This document shows positions 18,078 to 27,847 of a DNA stretch of 64,000 nt, piece after piece. The notes beneath the pieces were generated by a model that was not told the origin of the DNA, did no database searches, and was given only the letters and a program-made list of their open reading frames with translations. The translations under genes were made by a program, and so were the position numbers. Source of the DNA: Pseudomonas fluorescens HK44 (GTDB taxonomy: Bacteria; Pseudomonadota; Gammaproteobacteria; Pseudomonadales; Pseudomonadaceae); NCBI RefSeq assembly GCF_000217955.3, contig NZ_AFOY02000015.1, positions 558,001-622,000 of the forward strand, in the 5' to 3' direction. Every line of letters starts with the position of its first letter. Position 1 is the first letter of the stretch.

Positions 18078-18692
18078 ATGCAGCCGGTCATCAACCCCAA
18101 GTATCCGGGTTTGGCGGTACGTGTCGCCGATCAGGGATTCGCGGCGTATATCTGGGGCAGTGACTTCAGTTTTGAAGTTCGGGCCTACGCGGCCGCAGAG
18201 ATCAATAAGCCGGTGGATCAGTGGCCGCTGGAAACCATCACGCCCTACCGAAAGTGCTATGGCATCGACCCGGAGGAGTTCGCCAGTTACCGGAACGCGT
18301 CTGACAGTGCGATTTTCATGGCATTTCTCGATGATCACCCGGTGGGGCATATCGTGATCAGCACTAACTGGAACGGTTTTGCCCATATCGATGAGCTGGC
18401 GGTGCACGCCCCGGCGCGGCGCCACGGGGTGGCCAAGGCGCTGCTGGATGTCGCGCAGTTCTGGAGTCGCAAGAAGAAACTGCCGGGCATCATGCTGGAA
18501 ACCCAGAATAACAACCTGGGCGCCTGCCGGTTGTATGAGCGATGCGGTTATGTGATCGGTGGCATCGATCACCTGCGTTATCGCGGCATTGACCCGCAGA
18601 CGGCCGAGGTGGCGTTGTTCTGGTATCGATTGTTTGATAATCCGTTGGAAAAAACCATCAGCTCGCCAGCATCGCCTCGGCTTGTTCCTTGA
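18078..18692 (+). CDS. GNAT-family N-acetyltransferase
   Basis: The product is 204 aa with a GNAT fold: HIDELAVHAPARRHGVAKALLD contains the acetyl-CoA-binding loop, followed by ETQNNNLGACRLYERCGY. A GAGGA site at 18062 supports ATG 18078. It starts 14 bp after ldcA and is probably cotranscribed, suggesting (inference) a polyamine or amino-acid derivative as substrate. Its 3' end overlaps the convergent LysR gene by 35 bp. Confidence 0.85.
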   Translation: MQPVINPKYPGLAVRVADQGFAAYIWGSDFSFEVRAYAAAEINKPVDQWPLETITPYRKCYGIDPEEFASYRNASDSAIFMAFLDDHPVGHIVISTNWNGFAHIDELAVHAPARRHGVAKALLDVAQFWSRKKKLPGIMLETQNNNLGACRLYERCGYVIGGIDHLRYRGIDPQTAEVALFWYRLFDNPLEKTISSPASPRLVP

Positions 18693-19551
18693 TGATCTCC
18701 AGTAACGCCTGGGCCGCAGGCGCTATCGCGGCATTGTTCAGGGTCAAGGCGTAAAGGCTTATCGGAACGGCCGGCGAGACGGGGCAAACGTCCAGACCGC
18801 TGGCCTTGGCGCCGATCGCGGTAAACGGATCGACAACGGCCAGGCCTTCGCCGGCCTCGACCATGCTGCGCATCATCTGATGGGTCTGAACCCGGGTTTG
18901 CACCACCGGTGCCGGGCGCAAGGCCTGTAGTTTGCTCTCGAACATCACGCTGAGTGGGTCGTGACCTTCCAGCCCGACCATCGACTGGCCGGCCAGGTCC
19001 TGCACGGAAATGTATTTTTGCTTGGGTTGCAGCCAGCCATGAGGCGCCAGGAGCTGGAGTTTGCCTTGGGCAATGATCTGACACTGAATGTCGGGGTGGT
19101 CGGGGTCGTGCAGGCTCAAACCGAGATCGCTTTCACGCAGCAGCAGGCTTCTGACGATGTCACGCGTGGGTTGGCTGAGCAGCGAGCAGGGCGCATCCGG
19201 GAAGCGCCGACGCAGGGTAGCGATGCCGTGGGGCAACAACTGTTGCGCCAAGGGGGGCGTGCAAATGATCCGCAACGGCGGCGCCAGGTACTGTTTGAGG
19301 CTGTTGGCCAACCGCTGCACCGGTTCGAGCGCGTCAAAGACGTGGGCAATCTCGACCTGCAACTCCCGCGCCTCACGGGTAGCCTGCAAACGCCCGCGTA
19401 CGCTGGCAAACAGCATGAAGCCGAGCTGTTGCTCAGCTTCGCGCAAAATGCCCTCGACCTCGGCCACCGGCAATTGCAGCATCTCGGCAGCGGTGCCCAG
19501 ATGAGCGGTTTGCAGCAGCGCCTGGATCACTTCGATATGACGTAAACGCAT
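18658..19551 (-). CDS. LysR-family transcriptional regulator
   Basis: The product is 297 aa with an N-terminal HTH (MRLRHIEVIQALLQTAHLGTAAEMLQ; less canonical PVAEVEGILREAEQQLGF) and a LysR substrate-binding domain (IICTPPLAQQLLPHGIATLRRRFPDAP, DLGLSLHDPDHP). It is convergent with and overlaps the GNAT gene. Its target is unknown; it neither diverges from nor leads an obvious operon here. Confidence 0.85.
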   Translation of the reverse strand: MRLRHIEVIQALLQTAHLGTAAEMLQLPVAEVEGILREAEQQLGFMLFASVRGRLQATREARELQVEIAHVFDALEPVQRLANSLKQYLAPPLRIICTPPLAQQLLPHGIATLRRRFPDAPCSLLSQPTRDIVRSLLLRESDLGLSLHDPDHPDIQCQIIAQGKLQLLAPHGWLQPKQKYISVQDLAGQSMVGLEGHDPLSVMFESKLQALRPAPVVQTRVQTHQMMRSMVEAGEGLAVVDPFTAIGAKASGLDVCPVSPAVPISLYALTLNNAAIAPAAQALLEIIKEQAEAMLAS

Positions 19552-19638
19552 GCGTGAAGTCCATGTTCAGCAGGTGAGGGGTCAGTGACTGAATCCTAAC
19601 CCAAGTCCGTGCCTATGACTCCAGCTCATAACAGTGGT

Positions 19639-19875
19639 TTATGAGGCGATGTTTGATTCAGGCTCGCGGGTGATGGTGACGCCCGATTGCACCAAGACAA
19701 ATTCGTTGTCATCGAGTTTGTTGAGGCGATCGCCAATCGCCAGCTTATAGGTGGTGACAGGCGCAGGGCCGGCGATACCGTCCGGCGACGGGGTAGATTC
19801 CTGGAACTCATGCACTGAATAAACACGGCCTTCCGCATCTCTTGCATGGAATTGTCCGACGAGTACTGCTGCCAT
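19639..19875 (-). CDS. Small conserved protein of unknown function
   Basis: The product is 78 aa, acidic, with no signal or membrane segment. It reads as a small beta-rich protein (MAAVLVGQFHARDAEGRVYSV, then YKLAIGDRLNKLDDNEFVL). I do not recognise a domain. An AGAGG-like site lies about ten bases before the ATG. A longer frame on the same strand overlaps it but looks like a shadow. Confidence 0.65.
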   Translation of the reverse strand: MAAVLVGQFHARDAEGRVYSVHEFQESTPSPDGIAGPAPVTTYKLAIGDRLNKLDDNEFVLVQSGVTITREPESNIAS

Positions 19876-20059
19876 CTGCTTAGAACCTCTGGAGATAAGT
19901 CACTCAATTTGCGGTTCTGTAGACCGTCGATAAGCTTGGTAAGTTTTCCTACAGGAAAAAAATAGTATTTAACTGCCATTCCGCGACAAGGAACACATGA
20001 AGTGCTGCCGAATCATCTATAACTACAGACTCCTTTAGCCAGATAGTCGGGAACTCCCA

Positions 20060-20617
20060 ATGAGCAAGGTCTATACGATTGCTGTCCTGGTTGGCAGCTT
20101 GAGAAAACAGTCGATCAACCGCAAAGTCGCGCTGGCGCTGGCTGAACTGGCTCCGGCAAACCTCAGGCTGAACATCGTCGAGATTGGCGACCTGCCGCTC
20201 TACAACGAAGACATCGACGTAACACCGCCGGCAGCCTACAGCACTTTCCGTGATCAGGTGAGCTCATCCGACGCGGTGCTGTTTGTGACACCGGAATATA
20301 ACCGCTCGGTGCCTGCCCCCCTGAAGAACGCCATTGATGTCGGTTCAAGGCCTTATGGCAAGAGTGTCTGGGGCGGTAAACCGGGGGCGGTGATCAGCGC
20401 TTCGCCCGGCGCTATCGGTGGTTTCGGTGCAAACCATCACTTGCGTCAATCCATGGTGTTTCTCAATGTGCCTTGCATGCAGCAGCCGGAAGCCTATCTG
20501 AGCAACGCCGGTACGGCGTTCGATGAGTCGGGCAAAGTGTCCGAGTCGGTCCGGCCGTTTTTACAGAACTTCATCAATGCCTACGCTGAGTGGGTCGAGC
20601 AATTTAAAAAAGATTGA
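20060..20617 (+). CDS. NADPH-dependent FMN reductase (ChrR/quinone reductase type)
   Basis: The product is 185 aa with a flavodoxin-like fold. The phosphate-binding GSLRKQSINRK lies near residue 13, PEYNRSVPAPLKNAIDVGSR is the FMN-reductase signature, and SPGAIGGFGANHHLRQ follows. It reduces quinones, flavins or metal oxyanions such as chromate with NAD(P)H. The 184 bp upstream of it carries no gene. It is followed 99 bp later by the DUF2855 gene. Confidence 0.9.
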   Translation: MSKVYTIAVLVGSLRKQSINRKVALALAELAPANLRLNIVEIGDLPLYNEDIDVTPPAAYSTFRDQVSSSDAVLFVTPEYNRSVPAPLKNAIDVGSRPYGKSVWGGKPGAVISASPGAIGGFGANHHLRQSMVFLNVPCMQQPEAYLSNAGTAFDESGKVSESVRPFLQNFINAYAEWVEQFKKD

Positions 20618-20716
20618 TCGCTCGTCGGCCAGTGCTTACGCTCACGAAGCGCTGGCCAGTCAACTGTTGATCGAACCATTCGATTTTGGGCCGGCGCGCG
20701 ACAAGGAGTCTGAACC

Positions 20717-21817
20717 ATGCAAAGCCTGGGCGCGGTCACACGGCTGATCACCCGTAAAAACGCCATCGACCAGAGTCGTGTCGAGCGTGAGCTGCGCAGC
20801 CTGATTCCAGCGGTTGGTGAAGTGATCGTGAAAATTGATCGCTGCGCTCTGACCGCCAATAACGTCACCTATGCAGCCTATGGCAACACGATGCATTACT
20901 GGGAGTTTTTCCCGACGGGGCAATCGGAGTGGGGCCACATCCCGGCTTGGGGCTTTGCCGATGTGCTTGCCTCGGGAGTCGATGGCATTGCGGCAGGGGA
21001 GCGCTTTTACGGGTTCTTTCCACTGGCCAGCCATCTCTGGGTGCGTCCTGAACGGGTGACTGAACGCGGCTTTTATGACGCCGCCCCGCACCGTCAAACA
21101 CTGAACTCGGTTTACAACCAATACACCCGTTGCAGCTGGGATCGGTACTACAAGCCGGCGAACGAAAACCTGCAGATCCTGCTGAACCCGCTGTTTTTGA
21201 CGTCGTTGATGTTGGCGGACTTCCTGCAGGACAATCAGTTCTTCGGTGCCACGCGTGTGGTGTTCTCCAGCGCTTCGAGCAAAACCGCTTTCGGCACGGC
21301 TATTTGCCTGGCGGACGAGTCGAATCTGGAGCGAGTGGCACTGACAGCGGCCGGGAACAAGGCGTTTGTTGAGCATCTTGGGTGTTACGAACGCACGCTT
21401 GCGTACGCCGAGTTGGCGTTGTTACCCGCTGACCGTCCGACCTTGTACGTGGATTTCTCTGGCCGTCTGGATTTACGCGATCAGGTGCATCAGCATTTCG
21501 CCGGGCAATTGGTTTACAGCTGCGCTGTGGGTTCCCAGAGCATGGATGAGGCGCAGCTGAGCGCTATAACAGGGCCGCAGCCGGCGTTTTTCTTCGCACC
21601 GATCCAGATTCGCAAACGCAACGCCGAATGGGGAGCGCAGCGGCTTATCAAGTACATCGGTGAGGGCGAGCAGAAGTTTCATCGGCGAGTGATGGCGCCG
21701 GCCAATCCATTGCTCAGGGTGGTGGAGAGTGATGGGCTTGAAGCGGCGCAAGCGGTGATTTCGCAGCTGTTTCATGGGCAGATCGCGCCGATCGAGGGGC
21801 ATGTGATCCGTTTGTGA
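20717..21817 (+). CDS. DUF2855 family protein
   Basis: The product is 366 aa. The N-terminus resembles a quinone-oxidoreductase GroES-like fold (LIPAVGEVIVKIDRCALTANNVTYAAYG), followed by WEFFPTGQSEWGHIPAWGFADV, characteristic of DUF2855. FSSASSKTAFG is probably a nucleotide-binding loop. An oxidoreductase role is likely but unproven. An AAGGAG site sits before the ATG. Confidence 0.8.
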   Translation: MQSLGAVTRLITRKNAIDQSRVERELRSLIPAVGEVIVKIDRCALTANNVTYAAYGNTMHYWEFFPTGQSEWGHIPAWGFADVLASGVDGIAAGERFYGFFPLASHLWVRPERVTERGFYDAAPHRQTLNSVYNQYTRCSWDRYYKPANENLQILLNPLFLTSLMLADFLQDNQFFGATRVVFSSASSKTAFGTAICLADESNLERVALTAAGNKAFVEHLGCYERTLAYAELALLPADRPTLYVDFSGRLDLRDQVHQHFAGQLVYSCAVGSQSMDEAQLSAITGPQPAFFFAPIQIRKRNAEWGAQRLIKYIGEGEQKFHRRVMAPANPLLRVVESDGLEAAQAVISQLFHGQIAPIEGHVIRL

Positions 21818-21860
21818 GGCTCTACGGGTTGCGTGCAATGCGGTTTATTCGCTTTACCCT

Positions 21861-21883
21861 ATATTCGAAATTCCATATATTCG
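21861..21883 (+). promoter_or_regulatory. Candidate ArsR operator
   Basis: ATATTCG occurs twice (21861-21867 and 21877-21883), 16 bp apart, with additional CGAA/TTCG symmetry, in the AT-rich 30-53 bp upstream of arsR. Position and composition fit an autoregulatory ArsR site; no experimental consensus match is claimed. Confidence 0.45.
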
Positions 21884-21913
21884 CGCTTCGTTTGTTCAGG
21901 CGCTTGCACTTTC

Positions 21914-22261
21914 ATGTCCGATTCCTGCAATCCCGTCGATGTGTTCAAGGCATTGGCCGATGACACCCGCAGCCGTATCGCTTTACTCATCGCCAAAGAG
22001 GGTGAGCTGTGCGTGTGCGAGCTGACGGCGGCGCTGGACCTGAGCCAGCCAAAAATCTCCCGTCACCTGGCGCAATTGCGCAGTCATGGTTTGCTGGCGG
22101 ACCGTCGTCAGGGGCAATGGGTTTTTTATCGCCTGCACCCGCAATTATCCCCGTGGGTCGTGACGTTGTTGCACGGGGCGCTGGCAGCCAACGGTGCATG
22201 GCTTGGCACTGATGTCGCGCGACTACAGGCGATGGATGACCGTCCGGTACGTTGCTGCTGA
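21914..22261 (+). CDS. arsR: ArsR-family metalloregulatory repressor
   Basis: The product is 115 aa with a winged [21 protein letters not shown], the metal-sensing ELCVCEL motif in helix alpha3, then [20 protein letters not shown] Cys pair lies at the extreme C-terminus. It would repress the operon until As(III) or Sb(III) binds. Start ATG 21914 matches the family N-terminus. arsB begins 41 bp downstream. Confidence 0.92.
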   Translation: MSDSCNPVDVFKALADDTRSRIALLIAKEGELCVCELTAALDLSQPKISRHLAQLRSHGLLADRRQGQWVFYRLHPQLSPWVVTLLHGALAANGAWLGTDVARLQAMDDRPVRCC

Positions 22262-22302
22262 TTCTCCCTGCATTTTTTAACCCTTGTTCAAGGCTGTTTC
22301 GC

Positions 22303-23586
22303 ATGCTGATCGCGTCGTTGATATTCCTCCAGACCATTACCCTGGTGATCTGGCAACCCAAAGGCCTCGGCGTCGGCTGGAGTGCGGTGCTGGGGGCCGT
22401 GCTGGCGTTGCTCTGCGGGGTGGTGCAGGTCAGCGACATTCCGCTGGTATGGGAGATCATCTGGAACGCTACCGGGACGTTTGTGGCGCTGATCATCATC
22501 AGCCTGCTGCTCGATGAAGCGGGTTTCTTTGCCTGGGCGGCATTGCACGTGGCTCGCTGGGGGCACGGTAACGGGCGCAAGCTATTTGCTTACATGGTAT
22601 TGCTCGGGGCGCTGGTATCGGCGTTGTTCGCCAATGATGGCGCGGCGTTGATCCTCACGCCCATCGTGATATCGATGCTGCTGGCCTTGCGGTTTTCTCC
22701 GGCGGCGACGCTGGCGTTCGTGATGGGCGCCGGGTTTATCGCCGATACCGCGAGCCTGCCGCTGGTGGTGTCGAACCTGGTGAACATCGTCTCCGCGGAC
22801 TTCTTCCACATTGGGTTCAACCGTTATGCAGCAGTCATGATACCGGTCAATCTGGTGGCCGTTGCGGCGACGCTGGCTGTGTTGCTGTGGTTCTTCCGAC
22901 GGGATGTTCCTGCCAATTACGACCTGGAACAACTGGAAGACCCGAAGACCGCGATTCACGACAAGGCAACCTTCGTTGCCGGTTGGTGTGTGCTGGTGAT
23001 TTTGCTGCTCGGCTGTTTTGCCCTGGAGCCGTTGGGGATTCCCATTAGCGCGATCTCGGCGGTGTGCGCGGCATTGCTGTTGGCCATTGCCGCCCGTGGG
23101 CACAGGATTTCCACGCGCAAGGTGATGAAAGAAGCACCGTGGCATATCGTGATTTTCTCCTTGGGCATGTACCTGGTGGTTTACGGCTTGCGTAATGCCG
23201 GGTTGACCACGTACCTGGCCGGTTGGCTGGACGTGTTCGCGGACTACGGCGTGTGGGGCGCGGCCATGGGCACCGGGCTGTTGACAGCGCTGTTGTCGTC
23301 GATGATGAACAACCTGCCGACGGTGTTGATCGGGGCGTTGTCGATCGATGCCAGCCAGGCCACCGGGGTCGTGAAAGAGGCAATGATCTACGCCAACGTG
23401 ATCGGCAGCGATCTGGGACCGAAAATCACCCCGATCGGTAGCCTCGCGACCTTGCTTTGGCTGCACGTGCTGGCGCGCAAGAATATTCAGATTGGCTGGG
23501 GGTATTACTTCAAGGTCGGGATCGTGCTGACAGTGCCGGTGTTGCTGGCGACCCTGGCAGCGTTGGCGTTGCGCCTGTCCATCTAA
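22303..23586 (+). CDS. arsB: Arsenite efflux permease ArsB
   Basis: The product is 427 aa, very hydrophobic with about 12 membrane helices. It carries ArsB-type sequences ([61 protein letters not shown]). It exports As(OH)3/Sb(OH)3 in exchange for protons. Start ATG 22303 gives the usual length; upstream in-frame starts overlap arsR. No arsC or arsH follows: a REP and an opposite-strand gene come next. Confidence 0.93.
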   Translation: MLIASLIFLQTITLVIWQPKGLGVGWSAVLGAVLALLCGVVQVSDIPLVWEIIWNATGTFVALIIISLLLDEAGFFAWAALHVARWGHGNGRKLFAYMVLLGALVSALFANDGAALILTPIVISMLLALRFSPAATLAFVMGAGFIADTASLPLVVSNLVNIVSADFFHIGFNRYAAVMIPVNLVAVAATLAVLLWFFRRDVPANYDLEQLEDPKTAIHDKATFVAGWCVLVILLLGCFALEPLGIPISAISAVCAALLLAIAARGHRISTRKVMKEAPWHIVIFSLGMYLVVYGLRNAGLTTYLAGWLDVFADYGVWGAAMGTGLLTALLSSMMNNLPTVLIGALSIDASQATGVVKEAMIYANVIGSDLGPKITPIGSLATLLWLHVLARKNIQIGWGYYFKVGIVLTVPVLLATLAALALRLSI

Positions 23587-23594
23587 ATAGCTTC

Positions 23595-23664
23595 CTGTAG
23601 GAGCACGGCTTGCCGGCGATGGTGTCCTTGAGACCGCCATCGCGAGCAAGCTTTGCTCCTACAG
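23595..23664. repeat. REP-type palindrome after arsB
   Basis: Imperfect arms TGTAGGAGCA...CGGCGATGG and CCATCGCGAGCAAGC...TGCTCCTACA form a long hairpin starting 9 bp after arsB. A half copy (TGTGGGAGCCTGCTCGC) follows at ~23694. It probably serves as the transcript end between convergent genes. Confidence 0.75.
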
Positions 23665-23737
23665 GGTTCTTCGTAGGATTGAGGGTCCCGTGTGTGGGAG
23701 CCTGCTCGCAAAAGGGCCGGTCCAGGCGCCACAAGAC

Positions 23738-24688
23738 TCAACTCTGGCCCGGCACGTTCGGCCACAGATCCGCCACCAGAAACAACCGCTCGGCTTCTTC
23801 CCAGTCACCGTCGTTGTTTTCAGTCAGGCGTACCAGCAACTGCGCGGGTGCCTGAGGGTCGAGCTCGCTCAGCCAGGTCTCCAGTTGCGTGCGGTCCCAG
23901 GTGTGCTCGGCAAGATAGTGGGCGGGCGCGAGCCAGGCGTGCCGTGGCAAGGGTTGCCAGCGGCCGGGCGGGCTCTGGGCGATAAAGTGTGCCCAGTCTC
24001 GCTGATGCAGCCAGCGTCCTTTGAGGTGCTGCGGATGGGCACAGTCGGGTGACTGGGTTTTGCCGGGCCATGGGTACAGCAGATAACCGCCCAGCCACAA
24101 GTGTGCGCTGAATCGCAGGATGTCCAGCGCGGCCAACGCATCTCGGCTTTCGGAGCGCGCGGAGATCGGTAGTTGATGGTGGGTCAGGTGCGCCAGCTTG
24201 CGGTCCAGTCGGTCATGGCAGCCCGGGCCAAGCCACTGGGCAGTGTCGTGGCCTTCGCCGTTCTGGGGTCCCAGATACAACTTGATCGCCAGTTCCAGGT
24301 GATGCACGCCGTCGCGGTCACGCAGCAGCATGTCCAGCTCGCCCAGCGTGTGGCCATCGCGGCGGATCGGCAGGTTGGCGGCAATCAGCTCGACCCCCGG
24401 CGCATGCTGCACGGCAAACTGCCAGAGGCGTTCGTAATACAGGCCCAGGCGACGAGTCGGGCCGAGCGCCAGCCAACGCTGCAGTTCACGGCTGTCCTGG
24501 TCGAGCTGAAGCAACCAGTGCTCCAGTCGTTCAGGGGCTTGTACCCAGTCGCTGCCGGCCAGTGGATGGCGTTGTGGCCAGGGTGTTTCGCTGAGCATCG
24601 GTGGCGCGAGGATGACCCAGGCCAGGTCGCGCACTTCGGGATGGCGCAACTGGCGGGGCAGGGTGAGCAAGCCAGGAAATAAGGTCAT
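23738..24688 (-). CDS. DUF1853 family protein
   Basis: The product is 316 aa with the family hallmarks [19 protein letters not shown] near the start, [13 protein letters not shown] and [23 protein letters not shown]. The last is nuclease-like (PD-(D/E)XK resemblance, my inference). The ATG at 24688 is chosen because the upstream extension is arginine-rich without similarity. It is divergent from nadK with 120 bp between. Function unknown. Confidence 0.82.
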   Translation of the reverse strand: MTLFPGLLTLPRQLRHPEVRDLAWVILAPPMLSETPWPQRHPLAGSDWVQAPERLEHWLLQLDQDSRELQRWLALGPTRRLGLYYERLWQFAVQHAPGVELIAANLPIRRDGHTLGELDMLLRDRDGVHHLELAIKLYLGPQNGEGHDTAQWLGPGCHDRLDRKLAHLTHHQLPISARSESRDALAALDILRFSAHLWLGGYLLYPWPGKTQSPDCAHPQHLKGRWLHQRDWAHFIAQSPPGRWQPLPRHAWLAPAHYLAEHTWDRTQLETWLSELDPQAPAQLLVRLTENNDGDWEEAERLFLVADLWPNVPGQS

Positions 24689-24808
24689 CTTGCGAGCATA
24701 GCGCTTTGGCTCGCGGCTGAAAGGATTTTGTCTACGGCCCGCTTTCGCCCATAATCGTGTTTTTCGCCGTCGCAGACCACGCGTCAACAGATCCTGACTA
24801 GGAGCCCC

Positions 24809-25699
24809 ATGGAGCAATTTCGCAATATCGGCATCATCGGTCGCCTGGGCAGCTCACAGGTGCTGGATACCGTTCGCCGACTGAAAAGATTCCTGCTTGA
24901 CCGGCACTTGCATGTGATTCTGGAGGACACTATCGCCGAAGTCCTGCCCGGCCATGGCCTGCAAACCTCATCGCGCAAGATGCTCGGCGAAGTCTGTGAC
25001 ATGGTGATTGTAGTGGGCGGTGACGGCAGCCTGCTGGGCGCCGCTCGGGCATTGGCACGGCACAACATTCCGGTGCTGGGGATCAACCGCGGCAACCTGG
25101 GCTTTCTGACCGACATCCGCCCGGATGAACTGGAAGTCAAGGTCGCCGAAGTGCTCGACGGGCACTATCTGGTCGAAAACCGCTTCCTGTTGCAGGCCGA
25201 AGTTCGCCGTCACGCCGAGGCCATCGGCCAGGGCGATGCGCTGAACGACGTGGTGTTGCACCCTGGCAAGTCGACGCGGATGATCGAGTTCGAGCTGTAT
25301 ATCGACGGCCAGTTCGTTTGCAGCCAAAAGGCCGACGGCCTGATCGTCGCCACACCCACCGGTTCCACAGCCTATGCGCTCTCGGCGGGTGGCCCGATCA
25401 TGCATCCCAAGCTCGATGCCATTGTGATTGTGCCAATGTACCCCCATACCTTGTCAGGAAGGCCGATTGTGGTCGATGGCAATAGCGAGCTGAAAATCGT
25501 CGTGTCGAAGGATATGCAGATTTACCCGCAAGTCTCCTGTGACGGGCAGAACCACTTCACCTGCGCCCCCGGCGACACCATTACCGTGAGCAAGAAGGCG
25601 CAGAAACTGCGGTTGATTCATCCGTTGGACCACAACTACTACGAAGTCTGCCGGACCAAGCTGGGCTGGGGCAGCCGGTTGGGCGGTGGAGGCGACTGA
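24809..25699 (+). CDS. nadK: NAD kinase
   Basis: The product is 296 aa and phosphorylates NAD to NADP. The GGDGS motif is present ([15 protein letters not shown]), as are [18 protein letters not shown] and [14 protein letters not shown]. It begins a TGATG-overlapping operon with the phosphoesterase gene and precedes the rhomboid gene. Confidence 0.97.
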   Translation: MEQFRNIGIIGRLGSSQVLDTVRRLKRFLLDRHLHVILEDTIAEVLPGHGLQTSSRKMLGEVCDMVIVVGGDGSLLGAARALARHNIPVLGINRGNLGFLTDIRPDELEVKVAEVLDGHYLVENRFLLQAEVRRHAEAIGQGDALNDVVLHPGKSTRMIEFELYIDGQFVCSQKADGLIVATPTGSTAYALSAGGPIMHPKLDAIVIVPMYPHTLSGRPIVVDGNSELKIVVSKDMQIYPQVSCDGQNHFTCAPGDTITVSKKAQKLRLIHPLDHNYYEVCRTKLGWGSRLGGGGD

Positions 25700-26670
25700 T
25701 GCTCGATCCCGCGCGTAGCTACGACCTGATCGGTGACGTGCACGGTTGCGCTCATACCCTTGAGCATTTGCTGGACCGACTCGGGTATCAAAAGCAAGCC
25801 GGCGTCTGGCGCCATCCGTCACGCATGGCCGTGTTTCTCGGTGATGTCATCGACCGCGGCCCGCGGATTCGTGAAGCGCTGCACATCGTTCACGATATGG
25901 TCGAGGCCGGTCAGGCGCTGTGCATCATGGGCAACCATGAATTCAACGCGCTGGGCTGGAGCACGCCGGCACCGCCTGGCAGTGGTAAACAGTATGTGCG
26001 TGAACACACGCCTCGGCATGCGCGCCTGCTCGAAGAAACCCTGACTCAATTTGCCGATCACCCAGCGGACTGGCACGACTTTCTAGCCTGGTTCTACGAG
26101 ATGCCACTGTTCGTCGACGCCGGGCGCTTCCGGGTCGTCCACGCCTGCTGGGACGGTGGTCTGATCGAGGTGCTGCGTGCGCAGTTTTCCGATGGCTGCA
26201 TCGACGAACACTTCGTCCAGGCGGCGGCGGTTTCCGGCAGTTTCGCCTGCATGGCCTTCGACCGCTTGCTGCGGGGTACCGACATGCGCCTGCCGCACGG
26301 TTTGACCATGACCAGTGGCGATGGTCTGACGCGTTCGTTCTTCCGCACCAAATTCTGGGAAGACAACCCGCAAACCTACGGCGACATTGTGTTCCAGCCA
26401 GATGCCTTGCCCGAGTCCGTGGCTCGCACGCCGCTGTCGCCGGTAGAAAAAGATAACCTGTTGCGCTACGGCATCGACGAACCGCCGTTGTTTGTCGGGC
26501 ACTACTGGCGCAGCGGCAAACCGGCGCCGATCCGCCCGAACCTGGCCTGCCTGGATTACAGCGCGGTGTTGTACGGCAAGCTGGTTGCCTATCGGCTGGA
26601 CCAGGAAACCCGTCTCGATCCACACAAGTTTGTCTGGGTCGATGTTGAACGGCCAGAGGTATTGCGATGA
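25699..26670 (+). CDS. Metallophosphoesterase (calcineurin-like)
   Basis: The product is 323 aa. Metal-binding motifs run in order: DVHGC (~13-17), GDVIDRGP (~48) and GNHEFNALGW (~79), with a C-terminal GHYWRSG. It resembles PrpE/ApaH-like bis-nucleotide or protein phosphatases. The substrate is not predictable. The start overlaps the nadK stop (TGATG), and its end overlaps the rhomboid gene start (ATGA). Confidence 0.9.
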   Translation: MLDPARSYDLIGDVHGCAHTLEHLLDRLGYQKQAGVWRHPSRMAVFLGDVIDRGPRIREALHIVHDMVEAGQALCIMGNHEFNALGWSTPAPPGSGKQYVREHTPRHARLLEETLTQFADHPADWHDFLAWFYEMPLFVDAGRFRVVHACWDGGLIEVLRAQFSDGCIDEHFVQAAAVSGSFACMAFDRLLRGTDMRLPHGLTMTSGDGLTRSFFRTKFWEDNPQTYGDIVFQPDALPESVARTPLSPVEKDNLLRYGIDEPPLFVGHYWRSGKPAPIRPNLACLDYSAVLYGKLVAYRLDQETRLDPHKFVWVDVERPEVLR

Positions 26671-27542
26671 GTGTTGTGGCTGTTTTACGTCTGCCGCTGG
26701 CGGTGGACCTCAGTGGTTTCGTCAAATTGCTGCAACGCATGCACGTGCCGCATCGGGTCAGCGAAGAAGCCGGGGAACAGGTGCTGTGGGTGCCGGACGC
26801 GATCAGCGAAGACGTGCGCTCGCTGTACGAGCGGTATCCTGCGGGCGACCCCGAGCATCAACTGGATATCCCGGCTGCACAAGCGAACATCCAGCGTCCG
26901 GGGTTCGTCGAGCAACTGCGCCACAGCCCGGTGACGGCGCTGATTCTGCTGTTGAGCATGATCGTCGGCGCGGTGACCATGCTTGGCGAGAACCTCGATA
27001 CGATGCGCTGGCTGACATTCCTCGAATTTCGCGTGGTGGGCGAATACATCCACTTCACGCCGTTGGCCGACAGTCTGGCCGCTGGGCAGTGGTGGCGTCT
27101 GGTGACACCGATGCTGATCCACTTCGGCGTTCTCCACCTGGCCATGAACGGCATGTGGTACTGGGAGCTGGGGCGGCGTATCGAGTCGCGTCAGGGCAGT
27201 ATCAACCTGCTGGGGCTGACGTTGCTGTTCAGCCTGGTGTCGAACTACGCCCAATATTATTACGGCGGCCCGACTTTGTTCGGCGGCCTGTCCGGGGTGC
27301 TTTACGGCCTGCTCGGGCATTGCTGGATCTACCAGCTGCTGTCGCCGAACCCGGCGTATCGCCTGCCTCGCGGGGTATTGGTGATGATGCTGGTGTGGCT
27401 GCTGCTGTGTATGTCGGGGCTGATCTCGATGATCGGCTTCGGCGAAATTGCCAATGCGGCGCACGTCGGCGGGTTACTCGTCGGATGCCTCACCGGTTTG
27501 TTGGGCGGCTTGTACAGTCGCCGTAGACTCTCTGTCCAATAA
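26667..27542 (+). CDS. Rhomboid-family intramembrane serine protease
   Basis: The product is 291 aa. A ~90-residue cytosolic N-terminal domain precedes six or so membrane segments. The catalytic Ser is in FGGLSGVLYGLLG, the catalytic His in NAAHVGGLLVG, and the supporting HLAMNGMWYWELG loop is present. It would cleave membrane proteins within the lipid bilayer; its substrate is unknown. Confidence 0.9.
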   Translation: MSVVAVLRLPLAVDLSGFVKLLQRMHVPHRVSEEAGEQVLWVPDAISEDVRSLYERYPAGDPEHQLDIPAAQANIQRPGFVEQLRHSPVTALILLLSMIVGAVTMLGENLDTMRWLTFLEFRVVGEYIHFTPLADSLAAGQWWRLVTPMLIHFGVLHLAMNGMWYWELGRRIESRQGSINLLGLTLLFSLVSNYAQYYYGGPTLFGGLSGVLYGLLGHCWIYQLLSPNPAYRLPRGVLVMMLVWLLLCMSGLISMIGFGEIANAAHVGGLLVGCLTGLLGGLYSRRRLSVQ

Positions 27543-27586
27543 ACTGCCGTCTAAATTGTGCTGTGAATAACGAGCGCGGAGACCTG

Positions 27587-27847
27587 ATGTCCTCTTTTAA
27601 CGAAATGATCAAAAACATCACGCCTGAGATCTACCAGAGCCTGAAACTGGCGGTAGAGATCGGCAAGTGGTCCGACGGCGGCAAGCTGACTGCCGAGCAG
27701 CGCGAACTGTCGTTGCAGGCGATGATCGCCTGGGAAGTGCAGAACCTGCCCGAGGAACAACGCACCGGCTACATGGGCCCGCAGGAATGCAGTTCGAAGT
27801 CGATCACTGTGCCGAATATCCTGTTCAAGTCGGATGCCATCCATTGA
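27587..27847 (+). CDS. DUF1315 (YeaC-like) protein
   Basis: The product is 86 aa, beginning MSSFNEMIKNITPEIYQSLK and including LAVEIGKWSDGGKLTAEQRE and LPEEQRTGYMG, typical of the YeaC family. GGAG at 27577 supports ATG 27587 over the in-frame GTG at 27563. The stop overlaps the start of the next gene. Function unknown. Confidence 0.88.
   Translation: MSSFNEMIKNITPEIYQSLKLAVEIGKWSDGGKLTAEQRELSLQAMIAWEVQNLPEEQRTGYMGPQECSSKSITVPNILFKSDAIH

Noticed and set aside
19626..19979. 117-aa minus-strand frame overlapping the 78-aa gene
   Set aside because: It overlaps in a different frame of the same strand; the 78-aa frame has the better start and composition.
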